Shown here piece by piece: positions 21,274 through 30,505 of a stretch of DNA of 64,000 nt (positions are counted from its first letter, which is position 1; the number at the start of each line of letters is the position of its first letter). Source of the stretch: Nocardioides potassii (GTDB taxonomy: Bacteria; Actinomycetota; Actinomycetes; Propionibacteriales; Nocardioidaceae). The notes under the pieces were generated by a model. That model had not been told where the DNA came from and did not search any database. It saw only the letters and a list, made by a program, of their open reading frames with translations. The translations under genes and the position numbers were made by a program. Where the stretch lies: positions 186,001-250,000 of the forward strand of contig NZ_JAKJHZ010000005.1 in NCBI RefSeq assembly GCF_021648885.1, written 5' to 3'.

Positions 21274-22362
21274 ATGTCTCGGGACATCCGTCGGTGGACG
21301 GCCCGCTTCGCGATCCTGGTCTGCGGACTGGTCGCGAGCGGGCTGTCCGTCGCTGCCCCGGCGGCGCTGCTCCCCGCTGCCCAGGCTGCGACGTGCACCA
21401 CGTCGGGCGGGGTCAGCGTCGTCGTCGACTACCGCGAGCGCGGAGGGGCGACCTTCACCGCCTGCGCCCCTGACGGCGGCGGAAAGACTGCGAGCGCGAT
21501 CTTCGCCTCGGTCGGCGTCCAACTGACCTACGCCACCCGGCAGCCGGGCTTCGTCTGCCGGGTCAACGGCGTACCGACGAGCGACCCGTGCGTCAACGCG
21601 TCGCCCGCGAACGCGTACTGGGGCCTCTTCTGGGCCGACGGCACGAAGTCATCGTGGACGTACTCGTCGTACGGCGTCGGCGGGCTGACGGTCCCCGCCG
21701 GTGGCTCCGTCGGCTGGTCCTGGCAGCAGGACCGGTCCGCGAGCGGCAGCGTGCCCCCGGGCATCGCCCCTCCGGTGGCGTCGGCCGCCAGTGCCACCCC
21801 GACCTCGGCGCCGACAACGGCGCCGTCGTCGCCCTCCGCCACGCCATCGAGCGGCGGCGGTTCGCAGTCCTCGAGCCCGACGTCGTCGCCCTCCCCGGGA
21901 GCGGGCGGCTCGGGCGGCGGCTCGACCGGCGGCACCGGGTCGGGTGGCGGCTCCAACGGCGGGTCCGGCTCGACCGGCGGCTCGGGCTCGTCCCCGTCGT
22001 CGTCGCCCTCGAGCACGCCAGGCGCGCCCACCGAGTCCCCGCTGTCCTCTGAGTCTCCTGGAGACTCACGGGCCAAGGCGGGGTCCGAGAAGGACTCCGG
22101 CAAGCGCTCGGGCAAGGGCTCTGACAAGGCCTCCGAGAAGGACTCGGACGATGAGTCCGTCGGAGACTCAGGTGCCGGCGACGGCCCCACCGACGATGAG
22201 TCTCCGGGAGACTCGACGACCAGCACGGCTGCGGAGGCGGGGGAGCCGAGCGCGGACCAGCCGGCCCGCATCCCGGCCGCTGTCACCTGGAGCGTCGTCG
22301 GCCTGCTCGCGATCGCGATCGCGGGGAGTGCCGTCGTGGCGCGTCGCAGACGGGGGGTCTGA
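21274..22362 (+). CDS. anchored DUF4430-like (transcobalamin beta-domain-like) surface protein
   Basis: The 362-residue protein has a signal peptide and then a DUF4430-like domain (about residues 35-150): an early beta strand, a central segment with cysteines, and the hallmark ANAYWGLFWADG...W-x-YSSYGVGGLTVPAGGSVGW. DUF4430 resembles the C-terminal beta domain of transcobalamin. A low-complexity Ser/Gly/Asp/Lys linker follows, then a final membrane helix (TWSVVGLLAIAIAGSAVVA) with RRRRG behind it, so the protein should stand on the cell surface. No LPxTG sorting motif is present. Three 19-bp palindromic repeats lie inside the linker. GTG 21265 is an alternative start; AGAAGG spacing favours the ATG. 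Confidence 0.75.
   Translation: MSRDIRRWTARFAILVCGLVASGLSVAAPAALLPAAQAATCTTSGGVSVVVDYRERGGATFTACAPDGGGKTASAIFASVGVQLTYATRQPGFVCRVNGVPTSDPCVNASPANAYWGLFWADGTKSSWTYSSYGVGGLTVPAGGSVGWSWQQDRSASGSVPPGIAPPVASAASATPTSAPTTAPSSPSATPSSGGGSQSSSPTSSPSPGAGGSGGGSTGGTGSGGGSNGGSGSTGGSGSSPSSSPSSTPGAPTESPLSSESPGDSRAKAGSEKDSGKRSGKGSDKASEKDSDDESVGDSGAGDGPTDDESPGDSTTSTAAEAGEPSADQPARIPAAVTWSVVGLLAIAIAGSAVVARRRRGV
22050..22068. repeat. 19-bp palindromic repeat, copy 1
   Basis: TGAGTCTCC-T-GGAGACTCA is perfectly symmetric. It lies inside the linker of the DUF4430-like gene and is read as ESPGDS. Confidence 0.75.
22152..22170. repeat. 19-bp palindromic repeat, copy 2 (imperfect)
   Basis: TGAGTCCGTCGGAGACTCA keeps both ends of the repeat with a changed centre. 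It is read as ESVGDS in the same linker. Confidence 0.6.
22197..22215. repeat. 19-bp palindromic repeat, copy 3
   Basis: TGAGTCTCC-G-GGAGACTCG differs from copy 1 only in the centre and the last base. It is read as ESPGDS. Confidence 0.7.
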
Positions 22363-22368
22363 CGCGCC

Positions 22369-23481
22369 TTGACCGGACCGGCCGCGCCCGTGTGGGGACT
22401 GCCGCGTGACCTGCACCCGATCGCCTGGTGGACCTGGGCGATCGGGCTGGCCGCGGCGGCCTCCTTCACGACCAACCCGCTGCTGCTGCTGCTCGTCATG
22501 GGCTCGGCCACGGTGGTGGTGATGGCGCGCCGGTCCGGTCACCCCTTCGGCCGGTCGTTCCGGCTCTACGCCCTGCTCGCCCTCGTCACCGTGGTCATGC
22601 GTGTCGTCTTCCGGCTGGTCTTCGGTGGCCAGGAGGTCGGCCACGTCCTGCTCGACCTGCCCGAGGTCCCGCTCCCGGACTGGGCGGCCGGCGTGCGCCT
22701 CCTCGGCCCGGTCACCAGCGAGGCCCTCCTCGCCGGGCTGTACGACGGACTCCGGCTCGCCGCGATCATCCTGTGCGTCGGCGCCGCGAACTCGCTCGCC
22801 AACCCCAAGCGCCTGCTCGCGTCGGTGCCGCCCGCGCTCTACGAGATCGGGACCGCGCTCGTCGTGGCGGTGACGATCTTCCCCCAGCTCGCCGACAGCG
22901 CGCGTCGCGTCCGTGCGGCGCAGGCGCTCCGCGGAGGGGCGACCTCCGGCGTGGGCCGGCTCCGACGCTTCCTCGTCCCCGTCCTCGAGGACGCCCTCGA
23001 GCGCTCGCTGGCCCTCGCCGCCGGGATGGACACCCGCGGCTACGGTCGCTCCGGCGGGGCGTCGCGCGGCGAGCGATCGACGACCGGCGCGCTGCTGCTG
23101 CTCGCGCTCACCGGCATCTGCGTGGGGACGTACGCCTGGCTCGACCCCACGGCGCCCCGCGTCCTCGCGCTGCCGATGCTCGCCGCCGGTGCCGTCGTGG
23201 CCGTGCTCGGCCTCATCAGCGCCGGGCGCCGGGTGCACCGCACCCGGTACCGCCCCGACCCCTGGCGGACGCCCGAGCTGGTCACCGTCGGCATCGGCCT
23301 CGCCGTCGCGGTCCTGGGCTGGTACGTCGGCCACGCACAGGTCGCGGTCGCCTACCCGGGCGTCGACACGATGCCCTACCTCTCGCCGCTCGCGCTGGTC
23401 GTCGGGGTCCTCGGCACCGTCCCCGCGGCCGCGACGCCGGTGCCTTCCTCCGCGCTCACCGGACGGGAGGTGCCGGCATGA
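22369..23481 (+). CDS. ECF transporter transmembrane component EcfT (CbiQ family)
   Basis: The 370-residue membrane protein has several helices and, in its cytoplasmic loop, two short motifs of the coupling helices: AQALRGG and the MDTRGYGRSG (A-R-G type) box that docks onto the ATPases. It starts at TTG, 6 bp after the preceding stop; GTG at 22390 is an alternative. Its stop overlaps the ATPase gene (ATGA). In this operon it should couple ATP hydrolysis to the S component for uptake of cobalamin or a related molecule. Confidence 0.85.
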   Translation: MTGPAAPVWGLPRDLHPIAWWTWAIGLAAAASFTTNPLLLLLVMGSATVVVMARRSGHPFGRSFRLYALLALVTVVMRVVFRLVFGGQEVGHVLLDLPEVPLPDWAAGVRLLGPVTSEALLAGLYDGLRLAAIILCVGAANSLANPKRLLASVPPALYEIGTALVVAVTIFPQLADSARRVRAAQALRGGATSGVGRLRRFLVPVLEDALERSLALAAGMDTRGYGRSGGASRGERSTTGALLLLALTGICVGTYAWLDPTAPRVLALPMLAAGAVVAVLGLISAGRRVHRTRYRPDPWRTPELVTVGIGLAVAVLGWYVGHAQVAVAYPGVDTMPYLSPLALVVGVLGTVPAAATPVPSSALTGREVPA

Positions 23482-25079
23482 GAGGCGTCATCGAGCTCCG
23501 GGACATCGGTTTCCGCTACGACGAGCAGGAGGTCCTGCGCGCCGTCGACCTCACCCTCGACGAGGGTGAGCTGGTCCTGGTCTCGGGGCGCACGGGAGTC
23601 GGGAAGTCCACCCTGCTCGGCGTGGTCACCGGCCTGGTCCCGCGCTTCAGCGGCGGTGTCCTGAGCGGCGACGTGCTCCTCGACGGCGCCAGCATCGTCG
23701 AGCAGCCGCCGCGCGAGCGGGCGCACCTCGTCGGCTACGTCGGCCAGGACCCGCTCGCCGGGTTCGTCGCGGACACGGTCGAGGAGGAGCTCGCCTACGG
23801 CATGGAGCAGCTCGGTACCGCGCCCGAGACGATGCGGCGCCGCGTCGAGGAGACGCTCGACCTGCTCGGCATCGCCGACCTGCGCGCCCGCGACCTCCGG
23901 ACCCTCTCCGGCGGCCAGCAGCAGCGGGTGGCGATCGGCTCCGTGCTGACCACCCACCCGCGCGTCCTCGTCCTGGACGAGCCGACCTCGGCGCTCGACC
24001 CGACCGCGGCCGAGGACGTCCTCGCGACCATCACCCGGCTGGTCCACGACCTCGGCCTGACCGTGCTGCTCGCCGAGCACCGGCTCGAGCGGGTCGTCCC
24101 GTTCGCCGACCGGATCGCGTTGGTCACCGGTGACGGAACGGTCCGCGTCGACGAGCCACGCTCGGTCCTGGCGGACTCGCCGGTCGCACCGCCGCTCGTC
24201 GACCTCGGCCGCCTGGCCCGGTGGGACCCGCTCCCGCTCACCGTGCGCGACGCACGGCGCGAGGCCCGCTCGCTCCCGGACCTCGCCCCGCCCGAGCCTG
24301 CGCCCGCGCGCGAGTCCCGGCCGGTGCTGGTGGCGCGGGGCGTCACGGTCGTCCACGGCGCCCTCGTCGCCGTGCGCGAGGTCGACCTGACGCTGTCGGC
24401 CGGTCACGTGACCGTGCTGATGGGCCGCAACGGCTCGGGCAAGTCGAGCCTCATCTGGGCGCTCCAGGGCACGGGCAGGCGCCGGTCCGGGAGCATCGAC
24501 GTCGACGGCGACGACCCTGGGGAGCTGGCGCCCGCCGAACGTCGTACGCACGTCGGGCTGGTGCCGCAGACGGCCGCCGACCTGCTCTACCTCGAGTCCG
24601 TCGCGGAGGAGTGCGCCGCGGCCGATGAGGGTGCCGAGGCGCCGTCCGGCACCTGCCGCGGGCTGCTCGACCGGCTCGCCCCCGGCATCGACACCGACCT
24701 CCATCCGCGCGACCTGTCCGAGGGCCAGCGGCTGGCCCTCGCCCTCGCGATCGTGCTCACCGCCCGACCGCCGGTCCTGCTGCTCGACGAGCCCACGCGC
24801 GGTCTGGACTACGCCGGCAAGGCCGAGCTCGCCCGCATCGTCGCCGACCTCGCCGCGGACGGCCGGGCCGTGCTGCTCGCGACGCACGACGTCGAGTTCG
24901 CCGCCCACGTCGCCGACGACGTCGTGGTGCTCGCCGAGGGCGAGGTCGTCTCCAGCGGCCCGCCCCGGCGCGTGCTCGCGGAGTCGCCGTCCTTCGCGCC
25001 GCAGGTCACCAAGGTGCTCGGGCCACCGTGGCTGGTCGTCGAGGAAGTGGCCGCGGCCCTCGAGGAGGTACGGCGATGA
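23478..25079 (+). CDS. ECF transporter energy-coupling ATPases A and A' fused in one protein
   Basis: The 533-residue protein holds two ABC ATPase domains. Domain 1 has Walker A GRTGVGKS (residues 37-44), signature LSGGQQQR (about 143) and Walker B VLVLDEPTSALD. Domain 2 has Walker A GRNGSGKS (about 316-323), a degenerate signature LSEGQ (about 413) and VLLLDEPTRGLD. Fused EcfA-A' proteins are typical of actinobacteria. Overlaps on both sides (ATGA) couple it to EcfT and to the S component. Confidence 0.93.
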   Translation: MRGVIELRDIGFRYDEQEVLRAVDLTLDEGELVLVSGRTGVGKSTLLGVVTGLVPRFSGGVLSGDVLLDGASIVEQPPRERAHLVGYVGQDPLAGFVADTVEEELAYGMEQLGTAPETMRRRVEETLDLLGIADLRARDLRTLSGGQQQRVAIGSVLTTHPRVLVLDEPTSALDPTAAEDVLATITRLVHDLGLTVLLAEHRLERVVPFADRIALVTGDGTVRVDEPRSVLADSPVAPPLVDLGRLARWDPLPLTVRDARREARSLPDLAPPEPAPARESRPVLVARGVTVVHGALVAVREVDLTLSAGHVTVLMGRNGSGKSSLIWALQGTGRRRSGSIDVDGDDPGELAPAERRTHVGLVPQTAADLLYLESVAEECAAADEGAEAPSGTCRGLLDRLAPGIDTDLHPRDLSEGQRLALALAIVLTARPPVLLLDEPTRGLDYAGKAELARIVADLAADGRAVLLATHDVEFAAHVADDVVVLAEGEVVSSGPPRRVLAESPSFAPQVTKVLGPPWLVVEEVAAALEEVRR

Positions 25080-25924
25080 CGTCGACGCGGACCGTCGCGA
25101 TGCCCATCGGCCCGCGCACCGCGGCGGTGCTCGTCCTGGCGTCACTCGCAGGACTGATGATGCTGTGCTGGCCGCTGCTGCTCGCCGCCGAGCCCGGTCA
25201 GCGGGTGGAGCCGCCCTTCGTCTTCCTCGGCCTGCTGTCGCTCGTGATCGTCGTGGTCCTCGCCGAGATGGGGGAGGGCGGCATGGACGCGCGCGTGCTC
25301 GCCGTGCTGGGTGTGCTGTCGGCGATCAACGCCGTGCTGCGCGGCTTCGGGGCGGGGACCGCGGGGATCGAGATGGTCTTCTTCCTGCTGGTCCTGGGCG
25401 GCCGGGTGTTCGGGGCGGGATTCGGGTTCGCCCTCGGCGTGACGTCGATGTTCGCCTCGGCGGTGCTCACCGCCGGGGTCGGTCCGTGGCTGCCGTTCCA
25501 GATGATCTGCGCCGCCTGGGTGGGGATGTTCGCCGGGCTGCTCCCGCGACGCGTCACCGGCCGCGGCGAGATCGTCATGCTCGTCGTCTACGCGGTCGTG
25601 GCCTCGTACCTCTACGGGATGCTGATGAACCTCAGCTACTGGCCCTTCACGCTCGGCATCGTCGTGCCCGACCACCAGGGCTCGCTGGCGTACGTCGCCG
25701 GGGCGCCCGTCCTCGAGAACGCCCACCGCTTCCTCGTCTACACGCTGCTGACGTCGACCGGCGGGTGGGACACCGGCCGGGCGATCACGACTGCGGTGGC
25801 GGTCGTCGTGCTCGGCCCGGCGATCCTCACGACGCTGCGCCGGGCGGCCCGACGCGCGGTCGTCACGCCCGGCACCCGCGCTGCCGCAGGTACGACGGGC
25901 GAGGTCAGGGCTGGATCACGATGA
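25076..25924 (+). CDS. ECF transporter substrate-binding S component, probable cobalamin type
   Basis: The 282-residue membrane protein has six or more helices and the S-component style core: GRVFGAGFGFALGVTSMFASA, then VGPWLPFQM with AAWVGMFAGLLP, as in S units of the CbrT/ThiW-like groups. The ligand is inferred from the riboswitch and the transcobalamin-like genes, not from a diagnostic residue. It overlaps the ATPase gene (ATGA). Its 3' end overlaps the convergent sugar dehydrogenase gene by 20 bp, which ends the operon. Confidence 0.8.
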   Translation: MTSTRTVAMPIGPRTAAVLVLASLAGLMMLCWPLLLAAEPGQRVEPPFVFLGLLSLVIVVVLAEMGEGGMDARVLAVLGVLSAINAVLRGFGAGTAGIEMVFFLLVLGGRVFGAGFGFALGVTSMFASAVLTAGVGPWLPFQMICAAWVGMFAGLLPRRVTGRGEIVMLVVYAVVASYLYGMLMNLSYWPFTLGIVVPDHQGSLAYVAGAPVLENAHRFLVYTLLTSTGGWDTGRAITTAVAVVVLGPAILTTLRRAARRAVVTPGTRAAAGTTGEVRAGSR

Positions 25925-27074
25925 TCCGGTCATCGGCCTCGGTCGGCTGACCGCGGCCGTCCCTGTTGGACGTCGTCAGCCACAGCTGGTCGTCCGGCGA
26001 GGCGACGACGGTCCGCAGCCGGCCGTAGTCCTCGGTGAAGAACGCCATCGGCCGGGACGCCTTCCCGCTGTCCGACACCCTGATCCGCCACAGCCGCTGA
26101 CCTCGGAGGCCCGCCATCCAGAGGTGGCCGTCGGCGTACGCCAACCCGCTCGGCGAGGCCTGCTCGACCGGCCACACCAGCTGGGGGTCGATGAAGTCCG
26201 GCCCGCCGCCGGTGCCCTCGACCTCGGGCCAGCCGTAGTTGCCGCCCTTCTCGACGAGGTTGAGCTCGTCCCACGTCGAGTCGCCGAACTCCGAGGCCCA
26301 GAGCCGGCCCTGGTCGTCCCAGGCGAGGCCCTGGACGTTCCGGTGGCCGAGCGACCAGACGGGTGAGCCCGGGTCGGGGTTGCCGGGGGCGGGCCGGCCG
26401 TCGGTGGTGATCCGCAGGATCTTGCCGGCGAGGCTGTCGGGGTCCTGGGCGAGCCCGGGGTCGCCGGTCTCGCCCGTGGTGACGTACAGGAAGCCGTCGG
26501 GACCGAACGCGATCCGGCCTCCGTCGTGGATGAGGCCGGCCGGGATCCCGTCCAGGACGACGGTCGGCTCGCCCAGCTCGCCGTCCTCGAGCACGGCGCT
26601 CATGACCCGGTTGTCCGAGCCGGTCGTCACGTAGAAGAACAGGGTGCTGTCGGTGTCGAAGTCCGGGGACACCGCGACCCCGAGCAGGCCGGCCTCGCCC
26701 TGCGGGACCGCTGCGGTGATCGCGCCGAGCCGGCTCAGCGTGCCGTCGGGCGTGACCTCCAGGACCCGTCCGGTCTCTCGCTCGGTCACCACGGCGTCGC
26801 CGTCGGGCAGGAAGTCCACGCCCCACGGGACCTCGAGCAGGTCGACCAGCGTGCCGACGGCCCTCGGTCCCTCCGCGCCACCTCCCTGGTCCTCGCCCGT
26901 CGACCCTGAGTCGCTGGGAGACTCGCTCGGCGTGGGCTCGCTGGGCTGGTCGGTCGGCTGCGTCACCTGGGGGATCGGCGCGGGCGTGCCGCCGTCGCCG
27001 GAACACGCCGTGGTGACGCCGAGGACGAGGGCGAGGGCGGGCAGCACCGTCGAGGACCGGGCCAGTCGGGTCAT
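25905..27074 (-). CDS. PQQ-type glucose/sorbosone dehydrogenase-like lipoprotein
   Basis: The 389-residue protein has a lipoprotein signal (lipobox TTAC at residue 24), a Pro/Ser/Gly linker and a six-bladed beta-propeller of the soluble glucose dehydrogenase/aldose sugar dehydrogenase family. Family marks are VPWGVDFLPDG, GLLGVAVSPDF, IHDGGRIAFGPDGFLYVTTG and SLGHRNVQGLAWD. It should oxidise a sugar outside the membrane with PQQ if the cofactor is available; no PQQ synthesis genes are in the window. CACACT (minus strand, 27081-27086) ends 6 nt before the ATG, and the start also overlaps the stop of the upstream exporter gene, so both coupled and independent expression are possible. Confidence 0.85.
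   Translation of the reverse strand: MTRLARSSTVLPALALVLGVTTACSGDGGTPAPIPQVTQPTDQPSEPTPSESPSDSGSTGEDQGGGAEGPRAVGTLVDLLEVPWGVDFLPDGDAVVTERETGRVLEVTPDGTLSRLGAITAAVPQGEAGLLGVAVSPDFDTDSTLFFYVTTGSDNRVMSAVLEDGELGEPTVVLDGIPAGLIHDGGRIAFGPDGFLYVTTGETGDPGLAQDPDSLAGKILRITTDGRPAPGNPDPGSPVWSLGHRNVQGLAWDDQGRLWASEFGDSTWDELNLVEKGGNYGWPEVEGTGGGPDFIDPQLVWPVEQASPSGLAYADGHLWMAGLRGQRLWRIRVSDSGKASRPMAFFTEDYGRLRTVVASPDDQLWLTTSNRDGRGQPTEADDRIIVIQP
26907..26925. repeat. 19-bp palindromic repeat, copy 4
   Basis: TGAGTCGCTGGGAGACTCG lies in the low-complexity N-terminal linker of the sugar dehydrogenase lipoprotein and is read from the minus strand as ESPSDS. Confidence 0.65.
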
Positions 27075-27970
27075 GGAGCCAGTGTGCCGGGTTGGTGTGC
27101 GTGCTCTCCGGGCCTCTCCCCGGGCGTCGCTCCCGACCGGGTCGCACCGATCGAGGCCGCCACCACGCAGGCGATCGCCAGCCACTGCAGCACCGACAGG
27201 TGCTCGCTGAGCACCACGATCGCCGCGAGCGCCGCCGCCGCGGGCTCCAGGCTCATCAGGATCCCGAACACGGCCGGACGGAGGCTGCGCAGCGCGACGA
27301 GCTCGCAGCTGTAGGGGATGACCGAGCTCAGCAGGCCGACCAGGGCGCCGATGAGCAGCACCCGCCCGTCCCAGAGCCCGGAGCCGGCGCTCAGCAGCGC
27401 GGGCAGGGTCATGCCGATCGCGGCGACGATGCTCGCCACCGCAAGTCCGTCGAACCCGGCCCACCGTCGCCCGGTGCTCGCGCTGAGCAGGATGTACGCC
27501 GCCCACGCGGTGCCGGCGAGCAGCGCGCACGCCACCCCGACGGGGTCCAGGTCGGCCGGGTGGAACCCCAGCAGCACGACGCCCACGCCGGCGAGCAGGA
27601 CCCACACCAGGTCGCGCGCGTGTCGCGAGCCCAGGACCGCGAGGGTGAGCGGTCCGATGAACTCGATCGTCACCGCGATGCCGAGCGGGATCCGCGAGAA
27701 CGCCTGGTAGATCCCCCAGTTCATCGTGGCCAGGCTGGCACCGAAGCCCAGCACGACCAGCCAGTCCTGCCGGGTCCGCCCCGACAGCCGCGGCCGCGCC
27801 ACTGCCGCCAGGACCAGCGAGCTGGTGACCAGGCGCAGCCACACCATGGCGGTCGGCGAGATCTCGCCGAACAGGCCCTTGGCGATGGCGGCGCCGACCT
27901 GCACCGAGAGGATGCCGACGAGGACCAGGCCGACGGGCCCGAGCAGGGAGCGGCTCGGGCGGGTGGTCAC
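27071..27970 (-). CDS. EamA family exporter, RhtA-like
   Basis: The 299-residue membrane protein has about ten helices in two EamA halves. The VLVGILSVQVGAAIAKGLFG first helix, VWLRLVTSSLVL second helix and IEFIGPLTLAVLGSR match the RhtA branch that exports threonine and homoserine. The actual substrate is not proven. GTG 27970 has TAGGCT (minus strand, 27977-27982) 6 nt before it. The stop overlaps the start of the sugar dehydrogenase gene (ATGA). Confidence 0.82.
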   Translation of the reverse strand: MTTRPSRSLLGPVGLVLVGILSVQVGAAIAKGLFGEISPTAMVWLRLVTSSLVLAAVARPRLSGRTRQDWLVVLGFGASLATMNWGIYQAFSRIPLGIAVTIEFIGPLTLAVLGSRHARDLVWVLLAGVGVVLLGFHPADLDPVGVACALLAGTAWAAYILLSASTGRRWAGFDGLAVASIVAAIGMTLPALLSAGSGLWDGRVLLIGALVGLLSSVIPYSCELVALRSLRPAVFGILMSLEPAAAALAAIVVLSEHLSVLQWLAIACVVAASIGATRSGATPGERPGEHAHQPGTLAP

Positions 27971-27976
27971 CCCCGA

Positions 27977-27982
27977 AGCCTA
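27977..27982 (-). promoter_or_regulatory. -10 hexamer of leaderless EamA/RhtA-like gene
   Basis: TAGGCT on the minus strand ends 6 nt before the GTG at 27970. Its TAG is also the last codon of the upstream padR gene. Confidence 0.5.
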
Positions 27983-28552
27983 GGGAGTGGCCTCGCCCTC
28001 GCTGTCGTCGAGGCTCGCGAGCGCCTGGCGGGTGTGCCGTTCCTCGGCGGCGAAGTAGTCCAGCCCCCAGTCGGCGACCAGCGCCGGGAACCGGAACGGC
28101 TCGCCGGGGCTGTCGGCGCCCCGCAGCGCCGCGCGGACGTCACCGAGGTCGGCGCGCGCCCGGTCGAGCTCGGCGAGGTAGTCGTGGAGCATCTCCCGGG
28201 TCCGCGCCGGCTCGCTCGCGTGCCCGACGAGGAGCCGCAGCAGCACCGGGTGCTTGAGGACGGGGAAGCCGGCCGGCGTCTCCGCCATCCACGTGCGCAA
28301 CGCGTGCTGCCCCGCGTCCGTGATGGCGTACGACGTCACCTCGCGCTCACCGTCCGCCCGCGCGTCGGCGCGCACGAGGCCGTGGTCGGCGAGGCGGCGC
28401 AGCTCGGTGTAGATCTGGCTCATCGCGGGGGAGACCCAGTAGAAGCGCAGCGTGATGTCGGCGCGCTGCTTGATCTCGTAGCCGGTCAGCTCGTCGCCGA
28501 ACGTGAGCAGGCCGAGGATCGCGTAGGACGTCACCGGAAGGTCTTGACTCAT
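27980..28552 (-). CDS. PadR family transcriptional regulator
   Basis: The 190-residue protein has the PadR winged helix (SYAILGLLTFGDELTGYEIKQ, then YWVSPAMSQIYTELRRLADHGLV) and a C-terminal helical Vir-type dimerisation region. It is divergent from the two-gene ABC exporter at 28610-30465, with a TTCC...GGAA palindrome between them, so it probably represses that exporter. ACGGAGAG lies before the ATG. Confidence 0.9.
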   Translation of the reverse strand: MSQDLPVTSYAILGLLTFGDELTGYEIKQRADITLRFYWVSPAMSQIYTELRRLADHGLVRADARADGEREVTSYAITDAGQHALRTWMAETPAGFPVLKHPVLLRLLVGHASEPARTREMLHDYLAELDRARADLGDVRAALRGADSPGEPFRFPALVADWGLDYFAAEERHTRQALASLDDSEGEATP

Positions 28553-28570
28553 CTCTCCGTCAGGGTAGTG

Positions 28571-28583
28571 TTCCTAATCGGAA
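28571..28583. promoter_or_regulatory. PadR operator candidate
   Basis: TTCCTAATCGGAA is a nearly perfect 13-bp palindrome, placed in the AT-richer promoter gap between the divergent padR and ABC transporter genes. Confidence 0.4.
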
Positions 28584-28609
28584 TAGTCACGGAGGGGACG
28601 GTCAACGGG

Positions 28610-29625
<1,016 letters not shown>

Positions 29626-29629
<4 letters not shown>

Positions 29630-30465
29630 GCCACACGGAGCACGGCACCCTCGAGCGGCCCGAGATCCGCCACACGTCGCTGTGGCACCAGTCGGTCACG
29701 ATCTTCCGGCGCAACCTGATCCACATCAAGCGGATGCCGGAGATGCTGCTCGACGTCACCATCCAGCCGGTGATGTTCGTGCTGCTCTTCGCGTTCGTGT
29801 TCGGCGGAGCGATCTCGGTGGCCGCCCCGGCCGGCTACCGCGAGTGGCTGCTCGGCGGGATCATGGGTCAGACGATCGCGTTCGCGGCCTTCATCGTCGC
29901 GGTCGGGCTCACCGCCGACATCGACAAGGGCATCATCGACCGGTTCCGGTCGCTGCCGATCAACCCCGCGGCGATCCTCGTCGGTCGCAGCATGTCGAGC
30001 ATCACCCACTCCTTCATCGGCATCATCGTGATGTCGCTGACCGGGCTCGTCGTCGGCTGGCGGATCCGCGGGTCCGTGCTGGAGGCGCTGGCGGCGTACG
30101 GCCTGCTGCTGCTGTGGGGTTTCGCGATGATCTGGGTCGGCATCCTCGTCGGGTCGGCCATGCGGTCGGTCGAGGCGGTCAACGGGGTCATGTTCACCAC
30201 GATCTTCCCGCTGACGTTCCTGTCCAACGCCTTCGCTCCGTCCGAGCGCATGGGCACGGTGCTGCGTGCGATCGCCGAGTGGAACCCCATCTCCGCGCTC
30301 GTCCAGGCGGTCCGCGAGCTCTGGGGCAACACCGGCCCGGCACCCGCCGACTCGCACCTGCCCATGCACCACCCGGTGCTCTTCACGATCCTCTGGACGG
30401 TCGGGATCACCGCGGTGGTCGCGCCGCTGGCGCTCCGGACCTTCCGCAACCGCACGATGCGGTGA
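29626..30465 (+). CDS. ABC-2 type permease, DrrB family
   Basis: The 279-residue membrane protein has six hydrophobic segments and the ABC-2 signature region PLTFLSNAFAPSERM...ISALVQAVRELWGN. N-terminal RRNLIHIKRMPEMLLDVTIQPVMFV is typical of DrrB. It is translationally coupled to the ATPase and forms the export channel with it. Control by the divergent PadR regulator is inferred. Confidence 0.9.
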
Positions 30466-30505
30466 CCGGCACGACCAGTTCGTACGACCCAGATCGGAGC
30501 TCCGC

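Noticed and set aside
22369..25924. A cobalt or nickel ECF transporter (CbiMNQO type)
   Set aside because: No CbiM/CbiN-like protein is encoded; the ATPases are fused and the S component is of the vitamin type.
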